Source of the DNA: Ewingella sp. CoE-038-23 | GTDB taxonomy: Bacteria > Pseudomonadota > Gammaproteobacteria > Enterobacterales > Enterobacteriaceae | Direction of reading: 5' to 3' | DNA: 64,000 nt | Assembly: GCF_040419245.1 (NCBI RefSeq) | Contig: NZ_JAZHOH010000002.1 | Coordinates: 1-64,000, forward strand | Shown: in pieces, positions 29,198 through 37,635 of the stretch | Numbering within the stretch: position 1 is the first letter of the stretch | Layout: every line of letters starts with the position of its first letter | Made by a program: the position numbers and the translations under genes | Notes under the pieces: generated by a model | Told to the model about the DNA's origin: nothing | The model's database searches: none | What the model saw: the letters and a program-made list of their open reading frames with translations, nothing else

Positions 29198-30208
29198 TTA
29201 CAAACCTCGCTGGTCCATCAGCACGGCTAAATCCACCAGACGGTTTGAGAAGGCCCATTCGTTGTCATACCACGCGAGGATCTTCACCAGATTGCCGCCA
29301 ATCACCAGCGTGGACAGCCCGTCGATAATCGATGAGCGCGCATCACCCTGATAATCGCTCGACACCAGCGGCTCATCGCTGTAGCCCAAAATCCCTTTCA
29401 GTGGACCGGATTCTGCGGCTTTGCGGAAGGCGTTATTCACTTCTTCAGCAGTCACATCGCGTTTTAGCGTCACGGTCAGGTCAACGATGGAAACCACTGG
29501 CACCGGCACGCGCAGTGAGTAGCCGGTCAGGCGTCCGTCCAGCTCAGGAATGACTTTACCCAAGGCTTTGGCCGCGCCGCTGGAGTAAGGAACAATCGAC
29601 AGCGCCGCCGCACGTGCGCCGCGCAGGTCTTTCTCCGGCTGGTCATGCAGTGCCTGACTGTTGGTGTAGGCATGAGTGGTGTTCATCAGGCCGTGCTCAA
29701 TGCCGAAGCTTTGATGCAGGACCTGCGCCGCCGGGGCCAGACCGTTGGTAGTGCAGCTGCCGTTGCTGACAATTTTGTGCTGCGCCGGGTCATATTTTTC
29801 ATGGTTAACGCCCATTACCACGGTGATGTCATCGTCTTTGCCCGGCGCGGAGAGGATCACGCGCTTGGCGCCGCCTTTGGTGATGTGCACTTCGGCTTTG
29901 GCTTTTTCGGTGAAGAAGCCGGTGGATTCAATGACCAGTTCGACGCCAACGCTGCTCCATGGTATTGCACCCGGATCGCGCTCAGAGAAAACGCGGATCG
30001 CGTTGCCATTCACTTTCAGCTGGCCTTCGGAAGCTTCGACATCGGCCGCGAGGGTGCCCTGCAGTGAGTCATATTTAAGAAGGTGCGCGAGGGTTTTGCT
30101 GTCGGTCAGGTCGTTGATGGCCACGACTTGAAAATCGCTGCGGCCGAGCGCGGCGCGCAGAACGTTTCTACCAATACGACCAAAACCGTTAATGCCTACT
30201 TTGACCAT
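29198..30208 (-). CDS. type I glyceraldehyde-3-phosphate dehydrogenase paralogue
   Basis: 336 residues from the ATG at 30208 (AAGGAG upstream). Rossmann start VKVGINGFGRIGRN, NAD-selective aspartate in IND (residue 33), catalytic Cys152 in SCTTN and His179 in THAYTN. The end WYDNEWAFSNRLVDL is canonical. Most GAPDHs read SCTTNCLAP; here the second cysteine is glycine (SCTTNGLAP, residue 156). It oxidises glyceraldehyde-3-phosphate in glycolysis. It is probably a second gap gene, as it is not flanked by the usual yeaD neighbour and differs from E. coli GapA. Confidence 0.9.
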   Translation of the reverse strand: MVKVGINGFGRIGRNVLRAALGRSDFQVVAINDLTDSKTLAHLLKYDSLQGTLAADVEASEGQLKVNGNAIRVFSERDPGAIPWSSVGVELVIESTGFFTEKAKAEVHITKGGAKRVILSAPGKDDDITVVMGVNHEKYDPAQHKIVSNGSCTTNGLAPAAQVLHQSFGIEHGLMNTTHAYTNSQALHDQPEKDLRGARAAALSIVPYSSGAAKALGKVIPELDGRLTGYSLRVPVPVVSIVDLTVTLKRDVTAEEVNNAFRKAAESGPLKGILGYSDEPLVSSDYQGDARSSIIDGLSTLVIGGNLVKILAWYDNEWAFSNRLVDLAVLMDQRGL

Positions 30209-30285
30209 GATGTACTCCTTGGTGAGTTGTCTGGTTTCAAAATAGTGCTTTGGCAAGTTGGCGTAAATGACAAATAAGAATCAAT

Positions 30286-31266
30286 TTAAGCCATGTTACG
30301 CGCGTAGAAGCGTTCGCGGTAATCAGACGGCGTGAGTTGCAGATTGCGTTCGAATACCCGGCGCAGGTTCAGGCTATTGCCAAATCCGGTTATGGCGGCG
30401 ATCTGTTCTATTTTGTCTGAGCTTTGCTCAAGGTGCTGACGGGCCACGTCGAGACGCACTTCCTCGACGTATTTCGCCGGGCTGCTGCCGGTTTCTCGGG
30501 TGAAGACGCGGGTAAAGTTGCGCGGACTCATGGCGACGCGCTCGGCCAGTTTTTCCACCGACAGGTCGCCGGAAAGATTTTGCAGGATCCAGCTTTGCAG
30601 GTCGCGGATAGGGCCGGGGGTATTGGACTGGCTGAGCAGGAAACGGCTGAACTGCGACTGCCCGCCGGGACGACGCAGGAACATCACCAGATCCTGTGCG
30701 ACGTCGCGCGCCAGGGTGAAGCTGTGGTCATCTTCCACCAGTGCCAGTGTGAGATCAAAGCCCGAGCTGACGCCCGCCGAGGTCCAGACATTGCCGTCTT
30801 GCAGATAAATCGGCCCTTTCTCGACCAGCACTTTGGGATAGCTATTTTGCAGGTTATCCAGCTGCCGCCAGTGGGTGGTGGCGCGACGTCCGTCGAGCAG
30901 GCCCGCCTCTGCCAGCAGCAGCGCGCCGCCGCAAATCGATACCACTCTTTTGGCATGAGGCGCGGCGCGGCTGATCCAGTTGGCGACCAGTGCGGATTCT
31001 TCAGGAGTCGAGCCTTTGCCGGTGATCATTACGGTGTCGCGCGGCAATGCGGGGTCAAGATCTGCCAGCCGATGGTCGGCCAACAGATTCAAACCGGACA
31101 TGCCGTGAATGACGCGATGCGACTGGGTGGTGGCAATTTCGACCTGATAGGGCGGATGAGGAGAATCCTTGGGCCTCAAGCGATTAGCTTGCATCAGGAT
31201 GTCGGCGATGCCGGTCGGTTCGAACAGCATGCCCCCTTCGGGGACAATGATCAGGAATGTATGCAT
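30286..31266 (-). CDS. GlxA-family AraC-type regulator (DJ-1/PfpI domain plus HTH)
   Basis: 326 residues from the ATG at 31266 preceded by AAGGAC. The N-terminal DJ-1/PfpI-like domain (1-190) carries the nucleophile-elbow-like cysteine at 112 (VVSICGGALLLAEAG). The C-terminal AraC domain (about 215-320) has LAERVAMSPRNFTRVFTRETGSSPAKYVEEVRLDVARQHLE and IAAITGFGNSLNLRRVFERNLQLTPSDYRERF. Such regulators often control catabolism of amines or detoxification genes. The divergent or adjacent target is not clear; it may act on the map-like or GAPDH gene. Confidence 0.88.
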   Translation of the reverse strand: MHTFLIIVPEGGMLFEPTGIADILMQANRLRPKDSPHPPYQVEIATTQSHRVIHGMSGLNLLADHRLADLDPALPRDTVMITGKGSTPEESALVANWISRAAPHAKRVVSICGGALLLAEAGLLDGRRATTHWRQLDNLQNSYPKVLVEKGPIYLQDGNVWTSAGVSSGFDLTLALVEDDHSFTLARDVAQDLVMFLRRPGGQSQFSRFLLSQSNTPGPIRDLQSWILQNLSGDLSVEKLAERVAMSPRNFTRVFTRETGSSPAKYVEEVRLDVARQHLEQSSDKIEQIAAITGFGNSLNLRRVFERNLQLTPSDYRERFYARNMA

Positions 31267-31330
31267 GTCCTTAAAATACAAAAAAGGACAAAATAGGTCA
31301 AGAAAGGCCCAAATCAATGGGCCTTAATTT

Positions 31331-32092
31331 TTATGGCCATGGAGTGAGGATCTCATGCCCGTCTTTAGTGACCAGCACCATGTGTTCCCACTGCGCCGAG
31401 AGGGAGTGGTCTTTAGTCACTACGGTCCATCCGTCTTTTAACAATTTTGAGTAGCGCTGGCCGGCGTTGATCATCGGCTCGATGGTGAACAGCATGCCTT
31501 CTTTCAGCACCAGGCCTTGGCCTTTCTGGCCGTAGTGCAGCACCTGCGGGTCTTCATGGTAGCCCTGCCCGATGCCGTGGCCACAATACTCTTCCACCAC
31601 GCTAAATCCTTCACGTCTGGCAACGGCGGCAATCGCAAAACCAACGTCACCCAGCGTCGCGCCCGGCCGGACGACGTCAATACCGGCGTGCATGGCTTCG
31701 AGCGTTGTATCCACCAGGCGGCGGGCGAGGATCGAAGGTTCATCGGCGTAGAACATCCGGCTGGTGTCGCCATACCAACCGTCTTTGATCAGCGCCACGT
31801 CCACGTTGACGATATCGCCCTTTTTCAACACTTTATCTGAAGGAATACCGTGGCAAATCACGTGATTCACCGAAATGCAGGTGGTTTTGGTATAGCCCTG
31901 ATAACCAATGTTGGCCGGGATCGCGCCCAGCTCGTTGACGATAAAGTCATGACACAGGGCATCCAGATAGTCGGTGGTGACGCCGGGCTGAACATGGGGT
32001 TCAATCATTTGCAGCACGCGCGCGGCCAGATGCCCGGCGGCGCGCGCCTTGGCGATGCCTTCAGGAGATTTTATAAACGAATTATTGCTCAT
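31331..32092 (-). CDS. map: type I methionine aminopeptidase, paralogue coupled to a ParD-like gene
   Basis: 253 residues, type Ia MetAP without extension. All five metal ligands are present: Asp98, Asp109, His172, Glu205 and Glu236, plus substrate His81 (VICHGIP). It removes initiator methionine from new proteins. The housekeeping map gene in enterobacteria lies beside rpsB; this one instead overlaps by 11 bp a ParD-like antitoxin gene, so it is probably an accessory copy. Its start is nested in the end of the upstream gene, favouring coupled translation. Confidence 0.9.
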   Translation of the reverse strand: MSNNSFIKSPEGIAKARAAGHLAARVLQMIEPHVQPGVTTDYLDALCHDFIVNELGAIPANIGYQGYTKTTCISVNHVICHGIPSDKVLKKGDIVNVDVALIKDGWYGDTSRMFYADEPSILARRLVDTTLEAMHAGIDVVRPGATLGDVGFAIAAVARREGFSVVEEYCGHGIGQGYHEDPQVLHYGQKGQGLVLKEGMLFTIEPMINAGQRYSKLLKDGWTVVTKDHSLSAQWEHMVLVTKDGHEILTPWP

Positions 32093-32339
32093 TGGTGCTC
32101 TTCCTTGTTGTCACGCCATCATTAAGTAGTGTCTTTATGCCATCGAACTGCTCGTTCGATTCCGTGCTGGCTTTTACCAATAGCTGGCAGATATCACGGT
32201 GAGAAAGGTCTGGATGCATTTCCATCAGCATGCCGACTTTCATCCAATGCTCGGCCTGAGCATTCATTGAACGGGTAAAGGCCATGCTGGCGATACGCAG
32301 GTTCTCATGCATCATTTCTGAGATTTTGATAATGCCCAT
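32082..32339 (-). CDS. ParD-like antitoxin family protein
   Basis: 85 residues. The pattern MGIIKISEMMHENLRIASMAFTRSMNAQAEHWMKVGMLME is that of the ParD-like family (ribbon-helix-helix start then a helix). The C-terminal part, residues 50-85, is polar. In place of a ParE toxin the next gene, overlapping by 11 bp, encodes methionine aminopeptidase. AT-rich repeats lie directly upstream and could be its operator. Confidence 0.78.
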   Translation of the reverse strand: MGIIKISEMMHENLRIASMAFTRSMNAQAEHWMKVGMLMEMHPDLSHRDICQLLVKASTESNEQFDGIKTLLNDGVTTRKSTNEQ

Positions 32340-32351
32340 CGGGATTCTCGC

Positions 32352-32383
32352 AATATATGGTTTATATATGAATCGTATATGTT
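32352..32383. promoter_or_regulatory. AT-rich repeated half-sites upstream of ParD-like gene
   Basis: Three ATATA-type elements occur within 30 bp, including ATATATG-AA-TCGTATAT-like symmetry near 32364-32380. It is a candidate autoregulatory site of the RHH protein, though AT-richness alone could explain it. Confidence 0.3.
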
Positions 32384-32528
32384 CTGTATCTTAGCCGACT
32401 TGTGCGCAACGTTGCAACTCAGACGTTATTTTTGGTGAAAGCGGCGGGCCTGATTGGCAAACCCCTCGCTGAGAACTATGTTGGAGGTGAAAAAATGGTG
32501 ACCAGCAAAGCGAAGTTAACGGAGAGAA

Positions 32529-32951
32529 ATGATGAGTTTAATGCCCAGAATCGGCGTCGGCGTACTGATTTTCCGCGAGGGGAAATTGTTGCTGGGCCGC
32601 AGAAAAGGTAGTCACGGTGCCGGTTTTTGGTCTGCTCCCGGCGGCCATTTAGAGTTTGGCGAAACGCCAGAACTGTGCGCCCGGAGAGAAGCTTTAGAAG
32701 AAACAGGCTTGCAACTCGAGGTAGTGCATCCCGGCCCTTGGGTTAACGATATTTTCACTCTCGAGCAAAAACACTATGTGACGCTGTTTTGTGTTGCGCA
32801 ATCCAAACCTGAGCAGGGCGAGCCGATTAACACCGAGCCAGAGAAGTGCGAAGGCTGGCACTGGTTTAATTGTGACCAATTACCACAGCCGCTTTTTCAA
32901 CCACTTGAAGACTTGATAGAAAAAGTGGGAAATATCAAAAATTTGATTTAA
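32529..32951 (+). CDS. Nudix hydrolase (MutT/NUDT15-like)
   Basis: 140 residues. The full Nudix box GGHLEFGETPELCARREALEETGL lies at about residues 38-61, with the REALEE metal-binding glutamates. The N-terminus RIGVGVLIFREGKLLLGRRKGSHGAGFWSAPGG and a late WHWFNCDQLPQPLF segment resemble NUDT15/MutT-like nucleotide-cleaning enzymes. Probable action: hydrolysis of a modified nucleoside triphosphate to the monophosphate. Two adjacent ATGs follow GGAGAGA; either may start. Confidence 0.88.
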   Translation: MMSLMPRIGVGVLIFREGKLLLGRRKGSHGAGFWSAPGGHLEFGETPELCARREALEETGLQLEVVHPGPWVNDIFTLEQKHYVTLFCVAQSKPEQGEPINTEPEKCEGWHWFNCDQLPQPLFQPLEDLIEKVGNIKNLI

Positions 32952-32996
32952 TTTTTGGGTATAGCTGAGAATAAAAACATGTTCTTAAATACAGTG

Positions 32997-33024
32997 TTGA
33001 CACCTCGCTAAGAACGAGTAGATT
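32997..33024 (+). promoter_or_regulatory. sigma-70-like promoter in gene-poor region
   Basis: TTGACA (32997-33002), 16-bp spacer, TAGATT (33019-33024). Confidence 0.45.
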
Positions 33025-33555
33025 GGAACTTAACGGTGAAGCGAAGTTTGAAGTAACAAGTATTTCTTACCCCTCCTTCATCGTTATATAGAGAGTTTTA
33101 AATACTCTATAAAACAGAGTGCGATACGGGCCACGAAATACTGTTGTATGGGAGATTCACTGCGGAGAGGAATGAAAACCAATTCGAGTGATGAAGATTT
33201 CAAGCCACGTAGTTAATTTGTACAATCGCACGCATGGGAATGCGCGATGATGTAAGGCCTTGTTGTTAAAAGTAATGTTCGCGATTTGGGTACGAAAGTA
33301 TGAGATCGAGAATGTCGCGATGAAAGTAAGGCAACGCATCAAAGAGTATATATCGCGTGGGCGATGTACTTATCGGATCCTCTATTTCGAACAGAGAAAC
33401 CGGTAAATGACACAGGATTGATGCTTTATTCCATTTTATTATAGGAGGACGGCAGTACAAGAGTGACCAATATATCCTGTGAAGCTATGTACATCATTTG
33501 AAGTAGTATTAAGTTATAAGTTGATTAATGTTAATTACTAACACTGTAGTACCAT

Positions 33556-33587
33556 AAAAGCCCCGGCAAATATCGCTGGGGCTTTTT
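33556..33587 (+). terminator. intrinsic terminator with no gene upstream
   Basis: AAAAGCCCC (33556-33564) / GGGGCTTTT (33578-33586) with inner GC pairs and a TTTTT run. The A-run on the other arm would let it work in both directions, but no minus-strand gene lies nearby. Confidence 0.85.
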
Positions 33588-33759
33588 CATTTCTGTTGCA
33601 AAATTCCTTCATTTTTTCTTATCAGTCCAGCCATGAGTTGCCTCTGTGGACGCTGCACCGCAATTTAACTTTTCTCTCACTCATATGTTCTTCTCCGCTA
33701 CTGACTTTTGCTATTGTTATGCCGCCGAACGAACTGCAAATAGCCGCCAAGGGACCTAG

Positions 33760-34338
33760 ATGAACGAATTTATTGCGCCAGTAGAATTAGAAAAATCATA
33801 CCGCTTACTCAATCATGGACCGACGGTGTTGGTGTCTGGCAGCCACGGCGGGGTGGATAACGTGATGACCGCCGCCTGGTCGTGCGCGCTGGACTTCACC
33901 CCGTCAAAAGTGATGGTGGTGCTGGATAAAATCACTAAAACCCGTGAGCTGATCGAAAAGAGCGGCACCTTTGTGTTGCAGGTTCCTACCGTGGCTCAGT
34001 TGCAACTGACTTATGATTTAGGCCGCAGCAGCCTGTTTACCGAGCCGGATAAATTGGTAAAAACCGGCGTGCAGCTGTTCAGCATTGAAGGCCACGACGG
34101 CCCCTTTGTTGAAGGTTGCTCGGCGTGGTTATCGTGCCGGTTAATCAATGAGCCGCACAACCAGCAGGCCCACGACCTGTTTATTGGCGAAGTGATTGGC
34201 GCATGGGCCGACACGCGGGTATTCAAAAACGGCCACTGGGCGTTTGGAAGCTCCGATCCGGACTTCCGCAGTTTGCACTACATCGCTGGCGGCAACTTCT
34301 ATGCCATTGGCGAGTCACTGCAAGTCGAAAAAGAGTAA
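33760..34338 (+). CDS. flavin reductase-like FMN-binding protein
   Basis: 192 residues, split-barrel flavin reductase-like domain. Signatures are LNHGPTVLVSGSHGGVDNVMTAAWSCALDFTPSKVMVVLDK (about 17-57, flavin-binding) and ESFVLQVP-like GTFVLQVPTV. It probably binds FMN and reduces it or another substrate with NAD(P)H. The adjacent LysR gene is convergent. The partner monooxygenase is not next door. Confidence 0.85.
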   Translation: MNEFIAPVELEKSYRLLNHGPTVLVSGSHGGVDNVMTAAWSCALDFTPSKVMVVLDKITKTRELIEKSGTFVLQVPTVAQLQLTYDLGRSSLFTEPDKLVKTGVQLFSIEGHDGPFVEGCSAWLSCRLINEPHNQQAHDLFIGEVIGAWADTRVFKNGHWAFGSSDPDFRSLHYIAGGNFYAIGESLQVEKE

Positions 34339-34368
34339 CTGTTTTCAGCGAAAAGCCCTGCGTCTTGC

Positions 34369-35262
34369 TTACTCATTGCCGAACTCCGCCACCATGGCAT
34401 CCACAAAGCTGCGGAGTTTGGCCGTTGGTCGGCGAGTGGGCGGATAGACGATATGCATCGGGCGGGCCGGGCATTGGTATTGGGTTAACACCTGAACCAG
34501 TCGGCCTGCTTTGACTTCACTCTCCAGCACGATTTCCGGGCCGAGCGTAATGCCAAAGCCGCTGATCGCCGCGTGCAGTAAGGCATTCCAATTATTGCAG
34601 TGAAAACGCCCTTCGATATGTACTTCCTGCGTTTTCCCGTCGCGGCTAAACAGCCAGCGGCAGGGCTGCGAGGCAGGGGAAGAGCCATAGTGCAGGCAGT
34701 CGTGATGAGCCAAATCGTCCAGCGTTTCCGGCGTGCCGCGCTTTGCCAGATAGCCCGGTGAGGCGCAGGCGATGAGCCTGTAAGGCCTGAGCCGGCGGGC
34801 AATCAGCGACGAATCCACCAAATCTCCCAGCCGAATAATTACTTCAATGCCTTCTTCCAAAGGATCCACGTAGCGATCGTCAAGGGAGAGGTCTATCTGC
34901 ATGTCCGGGTGCTGGGCCAGAAAACGGGTGACAAAGGCGGGCATGGTAAAAGCGCCGAAGGTGATGGGCGCGCTGACTTTCAAAATGCCTTTCGGATGAG
35001 TTTGCATGTCCAGCGCCAGCGAGTCTGCGGCTTCGACCTCGGACAACACGCGCTTGCAGCGTTCATAGTAGGCGCGGCCGACGTCGGTCAGCTGCTGGCG
35101 GCGGGTGGTGCGGTTGAGCAAGGTAATGCCGAGCTGCGCTTCCAACGCGGCGATGTGCTTCGCCACCATTTGCGGCGACATCTCCAGCGCGTCCGCCGTC
35201 GCGGCGAAAGAGCCTAAATCGGCTGATTTCACAAACACGCTCATGCTGGTCAGTCTGTCCAT
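34369..35262 (-). CDS. LysR-family transcriptional regulator
   Basis: 297 residues. HTH at 1-60 (FAATADALEMSPQMVAKHIAALEAQLGITLLNRTTRRQQLTDVGRAYYERC). The effector domain begins near 90 with GILKVSAPITFGAFTMPAFV. It is of the CrgA-like branch. It is divergent from the NAD(P)-binding reductase gene across 101 bp, which is its most likely target. Confidence 0.9.
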   Translation of the reverse strand: MDRLTSMSVFVKSADLGSFAATADALEMSPQMVAKHIAALEAQLGITLLNRTTRRQQLTDVGRAYYERCKRVLSEVEAADSLALDMQTHPKGILKVSAPITFGAFTMPAFVTRFLAQHPDMQIDLSLDDRYVDPLEEGIEVIIRLGDLVDSSLIARRLRPYRLIACASPGYLAKRGTPETLDDLAHHDCLHYGSSPASQPCRWLFSRDGKTQEVHIEGRFHCNNWNALLHAAISGFGITLGPEIVLESEVKAGRLVQVLTQYQCPARPMHIVYPPTRRPTAKLRSFVDAMVAEFGNE

Positions 35263-35363
35263 GATTCACCACTCTGGGTTGTTAGTTATCAATTTAAACG
35301 GCCATTTATCTTCGAATCTATATCAATCATGCTCACTCTGTCATCAACCTTGGAGAGAAGAAC

Positions 35364-36002
35364 ATGAAGATAGGCATTATTGGGGCAGGGTTTGTGGGTC
35401 GGGCTATCAGCAAGCTGGCCTTAGCGGCGGGACATCAGGTGATGTTGAGCAATTCGCGGGATCCCAAAACATTATTTACCTTAACCCGCACCACCCAGTG
35501 CGAGGCAGGAACCCCGCAGCAGGCGGCCGAGTTCGGCGACGTGGTGGTGATCGCCATTCCATTAGAGGCCTATCGCAGCGTGCCCGCCGCGCCGCTGGTG
35601 GGCAAAGTGGTGATTGATGCCAACAACTACTATCCGGATCGCGATGGGCGCATCCCTGAACTTGACCAGCACCAGACCACCACCAGCGAAATGTTGGCAA
35701 AGCATTTGCCCGAGTCGCGGGTGATCAAAGCCTTTAACGCCATCAGAATGGATGATTTGCTGAGTGACGGTCTGCCTGCTTCCGCTGCCGAACGCCGCGC
35801 TTTGCCGATTGCCGGTGATGACGCGCAGGGCAAGGTCATCGTCACGGCGCTGCTCGACGAGTTCGGTTTTGACGTGGTAGACGCCGGGGCGTTGGAGGAA
35901 GGATGGCGTTTCGAAGCCGGAACGCCAGTCTACTGCGTGCCGCTCAATAAAGAGCAGCTGGCTGCGGGGTTACAGGCTGCCGCCACTAACCATCTTGCGT
36001 AA
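35364..36002 (+). CDS. NAD(P)-binding oxidoreductase, F420-reductase/ProC-like
   Basis: 212 residues. Rossmann motif MKIGIIGAGFVGRAI, then MLSNSRDPKTL, VVVIAIPLEAY and VIDANNYYPDRDG, as in NADPH-dependent F420 reductase-like proteins that do not need F420 in enterobacteria. A dimer-forming tail follows. Good GGAGAGAAG ribosome site. It is divergent from a LysR regulator gene, the usual pairing. The last 33 bp overlap the 3' end of the convergent argE-like gene. Substrate unknown. Confidence 0.85.
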   Translation: MKIGIIGAGFVGRAISKLALAAGHQVMLSNSRDPKTLFTLTRTTQCEAGTPQQAAEFGDVVVIAIPLEAYRSVPAAPLVGKVVIDANNYYPDRDGRIPELDQHQTTTSEMLAKHLPESRVIKAFNAIRMDDLLSDGLPASAAERRALPIAGDDAQGKVIVTALLDEFGFDVVDAGALEEGWRFEAGTPVYCVPLNKEQLAAGLQAAATNHLA

Positions 36003-37133
36003 AAAGGTCAGGCAGAGTTCTAGCTGTGACAGCTCGATATATTCGTCGGCCTTGTGCGCCTGAGTAATGGAGCCGGGGCCGCAAATCACGGTAGGGATGC
36101 CAGCCTGCTGGAACAGCCCGGCTTCGGTGCCAAAAGCCACGGATTCGAAGTCGTGCTGGGGCAGCGCGCTGGCGCATTGTTGCTTGAGAGCGTCCATCGA
36201 TTGATCGTCTTGCAACCCTGGATATTCGACTTGCTGCGACAGGTGAATATCGGTGTCGGGGCTGACGCGGCGCATATCGGGGAGCAACTCTTGGCTCGCC
36301 CATTGCTGCAAGGTTTGGGGCAGCTGCTGGTGGGGAGAGCCGGGCAAGGCGCGAATTTCAAAATCGAACTCACAGTGGTCCGGCACCACGTTGACGGCGG
36401 TGCCGCCTTTAATGGTGCCGACCTGCACCGTGGACCACGGCGGATCGTAGCGCGCGTCGCCAGTTTCCTGCTGCCAGCCTTTGCCCTGCTGGCGCAAAAA
36501 GGTCACCAGCTCGGCGGCGATTTCAATCGCATTCACCCCCAAATCGGGCTGAGAGGAGTGGGCTGCCTGCCCGTGCACCGCGCAGCGCCACGCGCTTTTG
36601 CCTTTATGCGCCGTGGCGACTTTCATCAGGGTCGGCTCACCGACGATGCAACCACTCGGGCGCACGGCGTCGCGCGATAACTCATCCAGCAGGCCGCGTA
36701 CGCCGACGCAGCCGATCTCTTCATCGTAGCTGACCGCAATGTGTACCGGTGCGGCGCCCGGGTGGCGCGTGGCTTCAATAAATTCGGGCACCAGCGCCAG
36801 CACGCAGGCCAAGTAGCCTTTCATGTCGGCGCTGCCGCGACCATAGAGGCGGCCATCGCGGGCGGTCAGCACAAAGGGGTCTTGCGACCACGGCTGGCCT
36901 TCGACCGGGACCACGTCGGAGTGGCCTGAAAAGCAGATCCCCCCACGATGAGGATTGCCAATGGTGGCGTAAAGGTTGGCGCGCAGACCGTCTTCGCTAT
37001 AAACCCGGCGAGCCGCGATGCCATAATCGGCCAGATAGGTGTCGATATAGTCAATCATCGCCAGATTAGACTGCAGGCTAATGGTGTTAAAACTCACCAA
37101 TTTAGACAGGATATCTACCACGGTCTGCATCAT
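35970..37133 (-). CDS. acetylornithine deacetylase-like M20 amidohydrolase
   Basis: 387 residues, the ArgE branch of peptidase family M20. Metal/catalytic motifs are FSGHSDVVPVEG (near 66-77), GRGSADMKGYLA (near 98), YDEEIGCVGVRG (near 137) and FGTEAGLFQQAGIP (near 345), with a lid domain between. It hydrolyses an N-acyl amino acid. Because it lies in a cluster with RidA, a polar-amino-acid ABC importer and an agmatinase-type enzyme, the substrate may be an N-acyl guanidino or ornithine compound rather than biosynthetic acetylornithine. Two adjacent ATGs follow AAGGAAAG. Confidence 0.88.
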   Translation of the reverse strand: MMQTVVDILSKLVSFNTISLQSNLAMIDYIDTYLADYGIAARRVYSEDGLRANLYATIGNPHRGGICFSGHSDVVPVEGQPWSQDPFVLTARDGRLYGRGSADMKGYLACVLALVPEFIEATRHPGAAPVHIAVSYDEEIGCVGVRGLLDELSRDAVRPSGCIVGEPTLMKVATAHKGKSAWRCAVHGQAAHSSQPDLGVNAIEIAAELVTFLRQQGKGWQQETGDARYDPPWSTVQVGTIKGGTAVNVVPDHCEFDFEIRALPGSPHQQLPQTLQQWASQELLPDMRRVSPDTDIHLSQQVEYPGLQDDQSMDALKQQCASALPQHDFESVAFGTEAGLFQQAGIPTVICGPGSITQAHKADEYIELSQLELCLTFLRKMVSGGSL

Positions 37134-37140
37134 TCTTTCC

Positions 37141-37548
37141 TTATGATTTTACAGCGATAACGTCAATCTCAACCCACCACTCAGGGCGCGCCAGCGAGGT
37201 GATCATCAGGCCGGTAGAGACCGGGAAAACCCCTTTCAACCAGCGGCCCATGATGTTGTAAACCGTCTCGCGGTAGCGCACATCGGTGAGGTATACGGTG
37301 ATTTTGCAGATGTCTTCCAGCTTGCTGCCCGACTCTTCTAACAGCATGTTAATGTTGTACATCGCTTGTTCGGTTTGTGCCGCGACGTCGCCCTTGCCAA
37401 CCGACTCGCGGGTATCAAGGTCTTGACCAATCTGACCGCGCAAAAACACCATATTTCCGGCGACCACGGCCTGACATAAATCATTATCCAGATTCTGTTC
37501 AGGGTAGGTGACTTTGGTGTTAAACGGGCGAATACGGGTATGTGCCAT
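37141..37548 (-). CDS. RidA/YjgF-family enamine/imine deaminase
   Basis: 135 residues, RidA fold. The segments CQAVVAGNMVFLRGQIGQDLDTRE, AQTEQAMYNINMLLEESG, ICKITVYLTDVRYRETVYNIMG and a C-terminal RPEWWVEIDVIAVKS are family-typical; the arginine and glutamate of the active site seem retained in SLARPEWWVEID. It removes reactive enamines/imines formed by amino-acid oxidation or lyase steps. It lies 7 bp before the deacetylase start in the same operon. Confidence 0.88.
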   Translation of the reverse strand: MAHTRIRPFNTKVTYPEQNLDNDLCQAVVAGNMVFLRGQIGQDLDTRESVGKGDVAAQTEQAMYNINMLLEESGSKLEDICKITVYLTDVRYRETVYNIMGRWLKGVFPVSTGLMITSLARPEWWVEIDVIAVKS

Positions 37549-37635
37549 GATGCTTTTCTCCTGGTTTACTGAATTAAGGTGTTGGACTCAAGGTGGGGGA
37601 ATGCCCCGTAAAATTGCGTAACGCTGCTGCCGAAG

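Larger units (their letters stand above)
32952..33759. other. 808-bp gene-poor AT-rich region
   Basis: No convincing protein gene. Short open frames on both strands lack ribosome sites. The stretch holds a good promoter near its start and a strong terminator near 33,570 (listed separately), so a transcript of about 550 nt without long open frame is possible. It may hold a non-coding RNA or a decayed gene; I cannot tell which. Confidence 0.5.

Noticed and set aside
30424..31296. 290-residue open frame on the plus strand
   Set aside because: It is the antisense shadow of the GlxA-type regulator gene, which has clear domains; the antisense product has no family character and low-complexity His/Gln content.
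33266..33460. 64-codon minus-strand frame in the gene-poor region
   Set aside because: It reads somewhat protein-like (LFDALPYFHRDILDLILSYP) but starts with TTG without a ribosome site, has no family match and has a stop upstream; not enough to call a gene.
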